A stretch of 64,000 nucleotides of DNA from NCBI GenBank assembly GCA_029582265.1, contig CM055830.1, forward strand, positions 26,381,619 through 26,445,618. Direction: 5' to 3'. The DNA comes from Zoroaster sp. YZ-2022. Taxonomy: Eukaryota; Echinodermata; Asteroidea; Forcipulatida; Zoroasteridae. The notes under the pieces are model-generated. The model made no database searches. It saw nothing but the letters and a program-made list of their open reading frames with translations, and was not told the origin of the DNA. Both the position numbers and the translations under genes were made by a program. Positions 12,824 through 24,915 of the stretch are shown here, one piece after another (positions within the stretch are counted from its first letter, which is position 1; every line of letters starts with the position of its first letter).

Positions 12824-13185
12824 ACAATGTTACACTAGAAATTCGTCTTGTAGATGGACGTTACCCAAACGAAGGACGGTAGAAGTTCATACCGCAGAGT
12901 TTGATAATTTGGGGGTCAAATACACTGCTCAAACGAGGACCCATTCTTATAAGTTGGACGGTTAGCGTGTCGACAGCTCGGTTTTCCTGCCATTTTGTCT
13001 GCTACTATGGATGCTCAGTTTGGGACAGGAGTCGTGGTCCCATCAAATTACAATCAATTGATTGCAAAACATCCGCTAAATCTCTGGATGGACTGTATTC
13101 GTCATGCGATGGTTCCCAAAATACGACGTTTGTGATCATGCAGGTTTGATGTCGGAATCCACTCTGTTTTACAGGGCAGAGCTTT
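12824..13185 (+). pseudogene. SRCR (scavenger receptor cysteine-rich) exon, frameshifted
   Basis: After a good acceptor (TTTTTCGTTGCAG at 12811-12823) the exon reads NVTLEIRLVDGRYPNEG, the usual start of an SRCR domain. The frame is lost one base later at GG 12878-12879, where one more G would continue the expected VEVH. Further on, in other frames, come ACRQLGFPAILSATM, NLWMDCI and CDHAG, in the right SRCR order (CRxLG core, the WxDxxxC region, C-x-H-x-G). SRCR domains bind ligands extracellularly through disulfide-braced folds, usually in multi-domain receptors. Several single-base shifts are needed, so this is either a decaying exon or error-rich sequence. A second SRCR exon lies at 16586-16972 on the same strand. 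Confidence 0.65.
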
Positions 13186-13899
13186 ATCATTAAATTCAGG
13201 ACTTAGGGAATATACTCATTGTTTCCCTGAGTAACGATACTAGCCTAGTTCTATGTAGGCTATTGCATTGCTTCCTATTAACGTTGCAGGTATAAAGCCT
13301 ATTAACTCGTATATATCAACTGTGCGATGGATAATGGCGCGACAAAATAACATCATGAGTCCATTTGAATTTCAACCGATCAAATTCGCTTCTGGATAGT
13401 AGACCTATGACTGTATCACAAACGAATCATTTAATGGATTGTAATAGGTATGCCTAAGCAGCTGCTTGACTGGACTCTCGGACATGGACTAGACCCAAGT
13501 CCTCGGACTCCTTTTTAGTAAAAAAATTTTAAGTTGTCCAAATTCAAGTCTATGAAAAGTGCTACAACATGTATTTACACCTGCTTACATAGAACTGTAA
13601 AAGGAACCAACATGTGGGAGTTAAAGGTCAAGTACATCAATAGTAATATGGACACACTGTTTCTAAAAGTACATGCTACTTCTTTTTTGGTGAAATTCCT
13701 GCGTCGGAGATAAACAAAATTAATTTAATTCTTGCCCTCACACCGACGTGTATAGCACTCTTTTGATTCGAGAAATACATGAAACAAAACAACCTAGGAA
13801 AGTGTCAATCTTAACACGGTGTGCATATGCCCACGGGAAATAAAAGTGAAAATGCGTTCAGACTTTGGATTCATTCTAACGTGGAATTTATGAAAAGTA
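13186..13899. other. probable intron of SRCR locus
   Basis: No gene. A short GGACTCTCGGAC/GGACTC patch near 13470-13515 resembles the degenerate GAGTCC repeats seen at 9855 and 56110. Confidence 0.35.
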
Positions 13900-15420
13900 T
13901 ACCTTTTGCTAAATTGGAACTGGAAGTTATTTCACTTTTCTCTAATAACATGTCGGACACATTTCAGTCAGCCTATAAACCATTTCATGGAAAGGAAACT
14001 GCTCTTCTCCGCGTCAACAATGACATTTTATCTGCCATGGATGATGGAAAAATCACTGCATTGGTTTTGTTAGACTTATGCTGTCATGGACACAGTCGAT
14101 CACAAAATCCTTCTTCTCCCGCCTTCAATATCATCTTGGAATACATGACACAGCCCTGGATTGGTGAGGGTCCCACCTTTAAATAGGCCCCAGCATGTTT
14201 TATGTATTGGTAACGCTATCTCCTGAGCCTGTTATTCTTTTGACTATTCTATACCCCAAAGCTCCGCTCCGGCTCGGCCTCCACAGTGGTTTACTGTTTA
14301 TACGTTTCCAGTGTCTGTGATATCATTTTGAAAGTATAATTTAAATTATCATGTCTACGCTGGATGACACGCAGCTTTACATATCACTTTTAAATCTTCA
14401 AGAACCTGCCGATTCCTGCAAATATACAACACTGAGAGAAATGTATTCAAGAGATTCGAAGTTGGATGAGACAAAACCTTCCTGAAATTGAACGACGAAA
14501 ACAGAATTTGTTCTATTTTGGATCACAGTCAGCAATTGTCTAAAGTTTCTCTTCCATTTATTACAATTGAGTGACTTCGCAGATAACCCCTCATCACACA
14601 AGCACGTAATTTGGGTGTTATATTTGACTCGACAATGACTTTAAAACCTCATATCTCCAACATTGTTCGCATATCATCATTTCATACTGTCAGAAATATT
14701 AGCCGAATAAGGAAATACTTGAATAAAAGTGCTGCCATGAACAAATTCATACATGCGTTTGTCAGCTTACATCACGGATCGATAACGGGAATGCTCTCCT
14801 CTACGGTCTCCCGCAGAAATCAAATATCTCGTCTTCAGCACATACAAAACACACAGCAGCTCGTGTTGTAACTTTGTCAGAAAAGTCATGCCATATCACG
14901 CCAATCTTGAAAGAACTGCACTGGCTTCCCTGTTTCACAGAGAATTGTTTTAAACTTATGCTAATTGTTCATAAATCTTTTAACAACATTGCTCCCCAAT
15001 TTATATTTCTGAACTGCTTAAAGTCTACACTCCATCACGCAATTTGGTCGCTCCAGCAACATGTCACCCTAAAGGAACCAAACTTCAAAACGGAACTGGG
15101 GTGATAGGTCTTTTTCTGTCAGCGGCCCTGAGACTCTGGAATCATCTTTCCAACTAAACCTTCAAATCTTGGCTCATAGTATAACTCCAGATTTAAGTCG
15201 ATGCTTAAAACTCATCTTATGTCACAATTCTTCAAAGATGATGTATATTTGTAATTGCATTGTAGGTACTACGTATCTCAGTACATAATTTTTTCCCCTA
15301 TGCTAATCATTGTATATTGTTTGTATTCATGTTTTATCTTTTGTTTGCGCGCCTTTGAGCACCCAGCAGGGGTGGATATGTGCGCGCTACAAATCTTTAT
15401 TATTATATTATTATTATTAA
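13900..15420 (+). mobile_element. L2/CR1-like LINE, 5'-truncated copy with (TTA)n tail
   Basis: Only the 3' part of the reverse transcriptase ORF remains: NNMSDTFQSAYKPFHGKETA near 13955, LLRVNNDILSAMDDGKI near 14000, GVIFDSTMTLKPHISNI near 14615, LQHIQNT near 14835 and ITPILKELHWLP near 14897. These are the standard order of L2/CR1-clade RT and thumb motifs. A 3' UTR leads to GTGCGCGCTACAAATCTTTA and (TTA)n at 15396-15420. Multiple stops make it inactive. It lies between two SRCR exons, presumably in an intron. The longer sister copy is at 44321-47410 (minus). Confidence 0.82.
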
Positions 15421-16585
15421 AGGACTGACTTTCAGACAAATATTTTTTAGAGGGAAGATAAAATTAATGCTATTATCAGCTTTACACCTCAGTAAGTTTT
15501 CAAATTCTACCATTTGCTATGGTTATTGTTGTGATGACCAATCCAATACTTGACCTTTGAAGCTCATTATTATAGGGCTTCCTTTTGTTTTTTGAAAGAG
15601 AGAAATGGAAGGATAATAATTTTCGTCTAGACAGTCATAATTATTTAAATTCATTAAAAGATACAATTTTAAAATGTATCACCCGTGTTTTTCGTTATTT
15701 TATTGGCAATTCTTGGAGTCGGAGCAATGCTGTTATCTTTTACAAAGGGAAAACCAATATTATGAAATGAGCTTATTCAAGTTAGTACTTTATTTTCAGA
15801 AGTGCTTTAGTGCTTTTATTATTTTCATGACGGGACCATCAAAAAACTTGTTTGGGGAGATTTATATTACTCGCGATTATTTTGTGAAATAATATTATGT
15901 CATTTGGAAAATTTACCCTTAAAATAATATAAATTCCAAACGTTTGCTTTAATAAAAGGAAAACATCCGCTTAGTCGGTGGTAACACTGAAAAGCAAGTG
16001 CATTGTGGAGTTACATTTAGGAGGTGATGAATGGGTCTCATTGTCATACACTGAGGAGGCCGATACCAGGTCTATAACTTCTGGACTGGGTATGGGTGCA
16101 CCTTGGGTACCCACGTTCCTGTAGGAGTCACAAAAGAGATGGTGCATGGCGTAAAACCAGACTTTATGCAAATTTAACCAATGTGACTTTAAAGGTTGGT
16201 TGGCCAAGAAGTTTCTTTTTGATTGGCATTGATCACTCGCCTGTGCAACTGTGTCTGACACTTCTGACTTCAATTCGTTGGAACACCCTACTGGGAGTTG
16301 TATGCAACAGGTGAGTCCATACAGGCCAAATGTTCAAGAGATAACTGCCAAACAATACAATCAAAGCAAATTTTACTATACATATTTTTGTGCCCCATTG
16401 TATTCAGATTTGTTTCATTCACTGTGACTTGAGTTGAGAATCTTTTTCGAAAATCTTGGAATTTCTTCAAAGTGAAAGGAAGATTGAAACCACCATCAAG
16501 CTTTATACACTGCTAAGTGTCACGTCCATAAGTTATTAATTCTATTCCGCAATTTTACCGTTAACCCATTTCGTTTTATTGCCAG
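15421..16585. other. probable intron of SRCR locus
   Basis: No recognisable gene. The ORFs at 15971-16273 (minus) and 16096-16314 (plus) match no domain I know. Confidence 0.35.
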
Positions 16586-16972
16586 AAAATGATGTATTAC
16601 CACCAAACGCAGTTTTAGAATTTCGTGTCGCTCCAACTACTAATGATACCACTGAGTAGTCACATATAGGCGCAAGAAGGCAGCTTCAACGGGTCCACTT
16701 GGAAAACTATCTGTGTCTGGGCATTGTCCACATTTATGAAAGAGCACAAAGTGCGCTATCTTTCAAACGACGGCGTAAACAACTTGGCTACCTCTGGGCC
16801 GTCAACTTCAAGCTGATATCTTACTCTGAGTCGCTAGGATACACCAGCACAGGCGATGAGTTCGTCTGGCGAGAACTCTTCCTTGACAAACCTAAGACAT
16901 TGAGTTGGACACTTGGTCATAACGCTTGCAAGACTCATGACTATAATATTGTTTTTGTGGAATGCGAAAAAG
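16586..16972 (+). pseudogene. second SRCR exon, frameshifted
   Basis: The exon is bounded by an acceptor (TTTTATTGCCAG|) and a clean donor (GAAAAAG|GTAAAG at 16973). It contains NDVLPPNAVLEFRVAP, then in another frame GSFNGSTWKTIC, then KQLGYLWAVNF, the equivalent of CRQLGY, and finally LGHNACKTHDYNIVFVEC, matching the C-terminal GxxxC-x-H-x-x-D-x-x-V-x-C pattern of SRCR domains. At least two frame changes and one stop (near 16659) interrupt it. Together with the exon at 12824 it suggests a multi-SRCR receptor gene on the plus strand with a LINE in the intervening intron. Confidence 0.6.
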
Positions 16973-18679
16973 GTAAAGTTTTTGTCATCTTTGCTTTCCA
17001 TGTTTTCGTTTTATTTGTGCATACGCGTTGAAACGAAGTGAATTGAATGCACGTGTTCTTTAAATACGTTTATTGCGGACGTTATGCAAAATTCGATTTA
17101 TTTCTCAGTATTTGTATGGCCCCGTCCATGACTGTATGACGGCGCCATCACATATGATACAGGAGTTCGCGGAGGGCATTAATATTGTAAGCATTGATGC
17201 CATTTTATATGGACGGCCATCAGTGACCAAAAAATGTTAAACATGGTTAGCAAGAGATTCTGCCCACAATTAAACATTTTACACCCGGATATTTTCAGAG
17301 GAATATATCTTGGTAATGTATGTTGGATTTTATCATGTTTTCTACTAATTACAGTATTAAAACAAAACATTGAATTTCCGCTTTTTGCACTGGCAGTCGC
17401 ACATAGTTTGGCAACAGTACCTATGGTGGCTCTGACATAGTAAAGTTTTGTATATCATTGGTAAACCGTTCGCGTGCGCTACTGGCCTCTATTCTAGCAT
17501 TAACGGTTACCAGGGTAATTTGTCACTTTGAAAATTTGTAACAAAATGGCTAATTTGAGATGGTAGAAGAATTCTTCATTATACGAATGATATGTGCAAG
17601 AGTTTAAAAAAACATAGGAAAAGGTATGAGATTGACTTTATTTAATCATCAAAGCGACGCCAGCACTCTACTACAGATATGTTTGTTTACAGTAAAGAAG
17701 ATGTATTAAATGGAAACCCGCGTAAAGCCTGAGCCTGAGCTGAAGTACATTTCACCGCTAGAGGGCTGCTGACAGCACGAGGCGAATAGTAAAGCTCAAG
17801 GCCTTCATCCTGCGTGCATGCACAGTGCTAGTAATCGCAATACTTGAACATTTTGTATCCTGCAGCCTCAACAATCGGACCTATTTTAAAATTCTTGAAT
17901 AGCAATTTCGGGGAGGGATCTCGGATGGGGGCAATGTTCCCTCCCCGTAGTTACCCCACTGTTTATACCAGTAGATATCGCAATTTGCACGAGTTCTTTG
18001 ATTCTTTTGCGATGGAAATAATTATTGATATGAACAGTATATCAAAACATGTTTTCTAGTGTCTGGGGGGGTAAACCCATACACAGGCGACTCAGGCAGG
18101 AGTAACCTATGACCTCCAGCTCATAATTTCGCTGACGATACTCAAAAAATAAAACAATATAAAGAAGAAAAAGCGAACGGGGCCATGAGGTGAGGGCAGT
18201 CCACCGCAATCTTTGCTATATGTCTTTTGTGCCGTAAGGATATCCCCTGTTTGTCAAATTCTGCGTCTGCCACTGTACCAGTCTTCAATTTATAATTCGT
18301 TGAAATTTAATTGTTACACCTTTATAATATTACAACTAACATGCACTTTTAACTTCTTTTCACCACTTCACTTCTAGGTCGGACATTATCTGGTTTGATT
18401 GATCTTTCCTTGTCCAGGGCAGTCTTGTCTGACTGCTGTGGCAGTCCTCCATCTGATGAACTCTGTAGCTGGGTGACTCGAGTGTTCACAGTGTAACGAT
18501 TGTTGTTATGACTATAGTGAGTAAACCATACAGCAGCAGGACGCAAATAGACGTATCGAGATATTTCCGCACATCCTCTAGGTTCGCACATCCACCAGTG
18601 TGAGGTTATTAATTCCTCATCTAGTTCTTTCATTTATTCGAATTTACATTATCCAGTGAAGCAATTGGTGAGTGTTCAC
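16973..18679. other. intergenic or intronic DNA, no gene seen
   Basis: No further SRCR repeats or other domains were recognised downstream of the donor at 16973. Confidence 0.4.
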
Positions 18680-18711
<32 letters not shown>

Positions 18712-19680
18712 CAGTTTTTATATAGCGCAAAATTACAATAAAGTCTCAGAGCGCTTTAGGAAAGGGGGAAAAGAGAAAACCAGAAGTGAGGTATTAAGGC
18801 TAAATGAGCAAGAATAAAACAAACAAGGTACATTTTTACAACAAAACTATAGATAGAACTACAAAATACATACAGTGAATACATGTTATTTGACAAAGAG
18901 ATAGTCTTAAGAATAGACTTGAACTGTTCAAGGAGGGGCTTTCTTTGATGTTATTGGGGGAGCGAATTCCAAAGTTCAGGAGATGCAACCTGAAATGCCT
19001 TGCCCCATATGTTTTAGTAGCTGGAAATGGTGTTAAGAGGTTTTATCCAGAACGAAGATTTCTTGCAGGACAGTAATTTTGATTAGTTCTTGGAGGTTTA
19101 ACAGGAGCTAGACCATGTTTGCATTTGAATGTTGTTACAAGTAGTTTGAAAAATACCCCTGTTTAACTGGCAACCAATGAAGATTATACAAAAACTGGGG
19201 AAATGGCTTCATGTGAATAGTACAAGTGATAAGTCTAGCTGCAGAGTTCTGAATACGTTGAAGTTTGAACAAGAAGAGAGTCGGGTAATCCATACAAAAG
19301 TCCATTACAGTTATCACGCGACTCAATACAAAAAGCGTGTATTAATCTTTCAGTTATGTTCTTACTCTAGAAATTGTCTAATCTTTCCTATCTTGTATGT
19401 TTACAGCCCAAGAAGGCCCGACAAATATTATTGATGTGATGTGTCATTGTTAAATGGTTTCAACACACCAGATTTATTGCATAGGGTTTGAATTGACATT
19501 AAACAAAATTTTAAAACAGTTTTTTTTGAAACGGATGACAGATGGTAACTCTGTTTTTCATTAATCTTAAGAGAATTTTGATGACCATCAATTTCATTTA
19601 AAATGATTCTAATCTGGGAATGACAGTTAAAAATCGCCCTTATGGTATAGTGTAACTTTTTCATCTGCATAGATGGGGGA
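18680..19680 (-). mobile_element. L2/CR1-like LINE fragment, second family
   Basis: On the minus strand this reads from an IYADE motif (equivalent of YADD, near 19660) through LFKLQRIQNSAARLIT (near 19250-19290) and NLHWLPVK (near 19155-19180), standard 3' RT motifs of CR1/L2 elements. The 3' UTR ends with CTATATAAAAACTG and (TTA)n at 18680-18711. Many frameshifts are present. Sequence differs from the 13.9 kb family, so this is a separate lineage. Confidence 0.7.
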
Positions 19681-21992
19681 AAAAACCATATGATTTTTGA
19701 TTCATCTAAGGGGGGAAAATCTAAAGACGATGGGGTATACCCCGGGGGTATTTGTAAGGGAAACTGGACGAAAATAATTCCAATAACAACAGACTGGGGC
19801 GTTTGATGTATGATTGAAGCCAGTTCAATGCTGTTTCGAAAACCAAACTTTTACCCGCTGGAAAAAAATTTTCACTAATTTAAAAAGCAGCCGAAATCGG
19901 TAACAGAAAAAACACCATTCCCCCTGTGTTAAAAGCAGTCATTAAAAACCGAATTTTTTGGGGGAAATTTTTCCCGGTTTCTTAAATTTTTCGGGGCCCG
20001 TCACGATTATGACGTACAAAATCCCCACGGGTCACTGTAATGGGTGAACATTTTATGGTTTTCTGAAAAGAATAATCATTAAATTTTGCCCCCCCGCTGA
20101 AATTCTTCTGAACCGGCATGTTGAAATGGTTCCCAGAAAATCTAAACTGCTTTTAAAGATGAAATACACTGCTAAAAAAAGATTCACCTTCCCAATAAAA
20201 ATAGAAACTCAGCAAACCCGGGATGTACGACAGTCGTGATAAGAAATTTAACACACTGTTACCTTCTCACGCTGGGCTGGCGAATATTCAACGCTTGGCC
20301 CTGTTGTTCCACAACATAACTTCACTCGTTGAAATACAATGTTCCCGTATCAAGATAAAACGAAAAATGTTGGGTCAAACATGACGCCTGTTTTTAACGA
20401 ACGGGTCAGATACGGTTTTTCAATGTGGGGTGGAAAACGATTGTTTAAGTTTTTGGTACCACTGTTGATGAAATTCAACTTTAAAAAACGTTACACACGA
20501 CCAAATACCCAAAATCTTCAACGGGTGGAACCCCAAAAAATTTACATCGGTGGTGGTCAGCTCATTACGTCAAAGGGCAGTTTCCTTCGTTCGGAAACCT
20601 TCAAAACAAATATACTCTTCTGGAAAAAAAAAGATCTTGTTGGCAAGATGTTTAATGCGGATTGCCGAACACCCTGGTTAAAAAACCAAGCAAATTACTC
20701 CCGACGGGCACCTGGAAATGTACAAAAAATTGTTTCTGGAGGACGAGGTTCATTATCAGACGATCGTTTCTCTGTTCAAACTTTTTTCAACCCTTTTGAT
20801 ATTCCCCCTTTTTCGGTTTTTCCCTACTCAAGTTTGGTTATAGCTTATCGATTCTGCTCTGTTCTAACATTTTAAAATTTATTTTGCTGTCCTTTAAAGG
20901 GAGGGCTATAATGAGTTTGACCCGCCTTGTTCAGCCCCCTATTTACATTGCAGTTTTAATAAAACGAAATCAAGTCTTCTGTGTTGCCATGGCCGTGTTG
21001 ATGCATTTCGCTTGGCTTTCACTTTTACTTGGATGAATGCTTTGGCGTTCGATCTCGTCAGGACATTCACCTCACAATTAGTTTTAAATCACAACAACAA
21101 GAGTACTTTGGGTTTATTGCCTGTACCCGGGTATACCTCTTCTGATTGTCACGGCTTCCCTCATAGTCCATTTCACCAGTGCTCAAGTATTGATTCAATG
21201 GTGGGGCAAGGTCCTGTGGGTTTGGGTTTGGAAAGTATCAACTTTTGTTGCATTTGAGTTCCATTGGTAGTTAGCCTGATTGCCAACGTCGTCCATTTGG
21301 ATTGACTGATATATGCACGCCCCTCCAAGGGAGCCGCTATGGTTCACGTGGAGAAATCCAAGCCAATGAAACAACTGCAGAGCTATGGATATTTTCAGGG
21401 TTAAATACGAAGTTTTCGAGTCACCAAATTGGACTCGACTCAAGTTTAGCATTTTCAGGTTGTGTATACACTTTTCTGTAAATTAAAAGAACCATGAGAA
21501 AATTTTACGAAACCAATCTATCAACATTTCAGATTATTTTGTTGTGGAGGACAAAATAGTAACTTTGAGCTAAGTTCAGCGAATATCAGCAAATACATTG
21601 AATATTAAAATAACGACCCTGGGCTGAAGGTGGATACGTGAAAAATGAGGAAAATTTTTAATTGGAAATTTTGCAAAAATGTTGGGAAAACACCTATACG
21701 AATCTGAGACGTTTGACCCAAGGTTGACCAAAAAGGGTGAAATCGGCCAATGGACGTGGGACTAACTTTGTCGGCCCCATTTAACTGCAGATATCCTAGA
21801 CCCAAATGTTAACATGGGATGTAGCTGACTAGTTTTGGGGTTTTCAACAGTGACCACGCTACAGTTTGCAAATATAAAGAAAATTTAAATAGACATGAGA
21901 ACAAAAAAACTGCAATTGTATAGACTGTTGTTTTTTTTCAATGATTTCACACGAATTTTGTACTGAAATCCTTGTGGATTATACAGTTTTAA
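19681..21992. other. homopolymer-rich sequence, no recognised gene
   Basis: The part up to about 20900 has an unusual texture of repeated short homopolymers (GGGG, CCCC, AAAA, TTTT), which suggests low base-calling quality. It contains a 178-codon ORF at 20339-20875 (plus) beginning MFPYQDKTKNVG. I do not recognise it and see no motif, signal peptide or coiled coil. The part after 20900 looks ordinary but has no gene signal. Confidence 0.4.
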
Positions 21993-23130
21993 ATTAATTC
22001 AATTCAATTCAATTCAATTCAATTGACATTTATTCCATATTTACATCCTCACTGACAGTTTATATAATGTATAATTTTTCCATAGAAATTAATATATGAG
22101 TTTACAATGTGTATAATGCTATAATTTAGCTACAAAAGCACGAAAATTGAAAGTAAACATTTAAAAAATTATTTGATGTCAACATGTAGAAAAAATTTAG
22201 CATAGCTTTTGACCTTTCCTAGGACAGGACAAGACTTTAAAACAACAACATACAGACAAAGGCAGGACAAGACTTAAAACAACAACATACGAAAAAAGAC
22301 AGGACAGACTTTAAAACAACAACAAAAGACAAAAAACAGGAAAGACTTTAAAAAAAACAAAATACAGACAAAGACAGGACAAGACTTTAAAACAACAACA
22401 ACAGACCAAAGACAGGACAAGATTTAAAACAACAACATACAGACAAAGCAGGACAAGACTTTAAAACAACAACATACAGACAAAGACAGGACAAGACTTT
22501 AAAACAACAACATACAGACAAAGACAGGACAAGACTTTAAAACAACAACATACGGACAAAAACAGGACAATACATTTAAGAGTGAGACTCGGTACAATGT
22601 GTCAAATGACTTAACAATCTATAAAAAATTCTTAAACGTAGCTTGGATAATCGATTTTTCAAATTTGGCAAATGAAACAAAGTAGTACATTTTTTTTAAA
22701 CCAGTTTTCAGTTCGTTCAGTAAGACACCACGTTGGAATGGACTGTTTTAAGGAAGTTCTATTATGTCTCACAAATATATTACTTTACACGAAGTTCTAT
22801 GAGTAAAAGAAGAATTAAACGAGAATGAGTGATTAAAATTTTGTGGGAGTCCCGGTATGTTGTGAACATACTTGTACATAAATACACCCAGTCGGTGGTG
22901 ATAAAGATCATTCAGTTTCAGAATATTAAGTTTGGCAAAATAAAGGAGTGGTATGATCAAGAAACCTGCATATTGAAAATGAACAGCTTTCTTCTGTAAT
23001 TTAAAAAGTTTGGATACCATATATGTGATGACCCCCCAAAGGCAAGTAGACCAAAATTCAGGATGAAGAATAAAGGAATTAATAGTGTTAAAGAATATTT
23101 CTAGGTACAAAGTCTTCAAACGGTTCATAA
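21993..23130 (-). mobile_element. CR1/jockey-like LINE 3' fragment with (AATTG)n tail
   Basis: The minus strand at 23128-22769 encodes a C-terminal RT piece containing SKLFKLQKKAV, LFAKLNILKLNDLYHHRLG-like and FMYKYVHN motifs. The 3' end is GGAATAAATGTCAATTG followed by a five-base repeat (AATTG on the element strand) at 21993-22024. The same protein family, better preserved, is at 58589-59410 (plus). A 38-bp minisatellite (22200-22575) sits in the 3' UTR. Confidence 0.7.
22200..22575 (+). repeat. 38-bp minisatellite, about 9-10 units
   Basis: The unit contains GACAAAGACAGGACAAGACT followed by a TTAAAACAACAACATACA segment. Units differ by small indels. It lies within the 3' UTR of the surrounding LINE fragment. 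Confidence 0.85.
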
Positions 23131-23220
23131 CACCAACATTTTGTGAAATTTTGCCATAATACCTCCAATTGGGTTATTCAGGTGAGATTTTCGTCTGTCA
23201 AAGTCCAAGAAATTTAGTAG

Positions 23221-23500
23221 TCTTTAATAATGTGTGGGTATATAGCGCAGTTCCCCCCCAAGTGGTGCTCAAGGCGCATTTATTACCCCTGCTCAATTTA
23301 TAACATTTCGAACCTTCGCTCCTGGGAGTAACAGCCAATTGCTCCTTACAGCGCATAGGCTAATCACCAACCCCCCTAAATGTCCCATTTAACCCTGAGG
23401 GGAAAGAAGCAATTAGGGTTTAAAGGTTTGCTCAGGACACAAGTGTCACGGCGGTTAACCCCACATTCTCTTAACCCAGCGGCCCGAAAGCAGACCGCCG
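23221..23500 (-). mobile_element. SINE-like element or LINE-tail, minus copy
   Basis: Read on the minus strand it contains ACACTTGTGTCCTGAGCAAA, CTAATTGCTTC, GATTAGCCTATGCGCTGTAA, GAGCAGGGGTAATAAATGCG and CTGCGCTATATACCC. The same ordered blocks recur at 26526-26720 and 34006-34265, defining one dispersed family. No coding capacity. Confidence 0.55.
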
Positions 23501-24214
23501 CCGACCTCTACTTTTGATTTATTCAGTCCATCGGGGTGTCGTCCCGGCGGTCTGGTTTTGGAAAATTTGGGGTTGGTGAAAAGTGGGTTTCGAAACGGCC
23601 ATTTTGCTTCCTAACATAATTTTTCCCCGGGAAAAGGGGGGTTTCTTTTTGGTAAAAGCAATTGGGGGGGAAACTATTTTCAAAATTTAAACCTTATATG
23701 GAAAAAAAGGCCTTGACCCCATATGGCCCGTGCCCAAAAAACCACTTTATTATTATTATCAAAACAAAAAAATGGCCTGATATTTTTCCCGTGGACAAAA
23801 AAATTAAGTTGTCTTAACAAGTTAAAAATTTGTTTGAAATAAGCCATCTCTTATTTCAACATTGGCATTCTGAATGGCTGTATTACATTATGGTGGTAAA
23901 TTAAATTAGTATCATCTGCAAAAAAAAAAAAAGACATAACATCAGAACACAAATATCATTAAAAAATAAAAAATAATGGCCCTAATACACCCCTGGGGGG
24001 ACTCCAAAAATGGGTTTTCTAAAAGATGAAATTATATGAAAAAAATTGCCTTCTATTTGTTAACTCCTGAACAATCCACCCGGGCCCCCACCATAATCTC
24101 TAACTTATTTAAAATTCTGATTTACAGTGTCAAAGGCCGGACGGTAAAAAAAAACCCCAAAAAACTGCTTGTTCTCAAAGGCATCATTAATTTTTTTAAT
24201 TACAAAACAAGCTC
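23501..24214. other. homopolymer-rich low-confidence sequence
   Basis: No gene. Frequent runs of G, A and T suggest poor consensus quality. Confidence 0.4.
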
Positions 24215-24915
24215 TGTTGACGGTTACATGCAGATCACAGTGAGGATCGCACCCAGATTTACACAGTGAGGTAATACAGTGAGGACCCCCACAGCTCATA
24301 GTGAGGACCCCATGCAGATCACAGTGGGATCGAACAGATTTAAAAGTGAGGACCCCCAACAGCCAAGTGGGGATCCCGCAGGTCATAGGGGACCCCCACA
24401 GATTTTTCCGGGGGGGACCCCTCAGCTCCGTGAGGACCCCAACAGCTCATAGGGGGGCCCATCGATAAAGTGGGGATCGCAAAGATCTTACAATGAGGAT
24501 CCCTACAGCTCATAGTGAGGATCCCATGCAGATCATATTGAGGACCCCCAAAGATTTTTCAGAGGATCCCTACAGCTCATAGTGAGGATGCCAAATTTTT
24601 CACATGGGATCCCATCGATCATAGTGGGGATCCACAGATTTTTCCCAATGGGGGGATCCCAAACAGCTCATAGTGAGGACCCCACAGCTCATGTGGGGGA
24701 TCCCTTGATATTACACAGTGAGGATCCCTACAGATAACAGTGGGGGATCCCATGCAGACCCAATGGGGGATCCCAGATCTTATACAGTCGGACCCAAACC
24801 CAACAGTGAGGACCCCTACGAAAACGTGGGACCCCATGCAGATCATAGTGAGGATCACAGTCTTACAGTGAGGATCCATAAAAAACAGTGAGGACCCCCA
24901 TACTGATAACGTGAG
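24215..24915 (+). repeat. irregular minisatellite of CAGTGAGGAYCCC units
   Basis: About 25-28 units of roughly 24-28 bp. Three unit types are interleaved: one with GCAGATCA, one with ACAGATTTTAC and one with CACAGCTCATAG. Each starts with AGTGAGGATC or AGTGAGGACC. The units are badly eroded by homopolymer changes. Confidence 0.8.

Noticed and set aside
20339..20875. 178-codon ORF as a gene
   Set aside because: No motif, no splice context and a location in low-quality-looking sequence. Kept only as a note in the interval entry.
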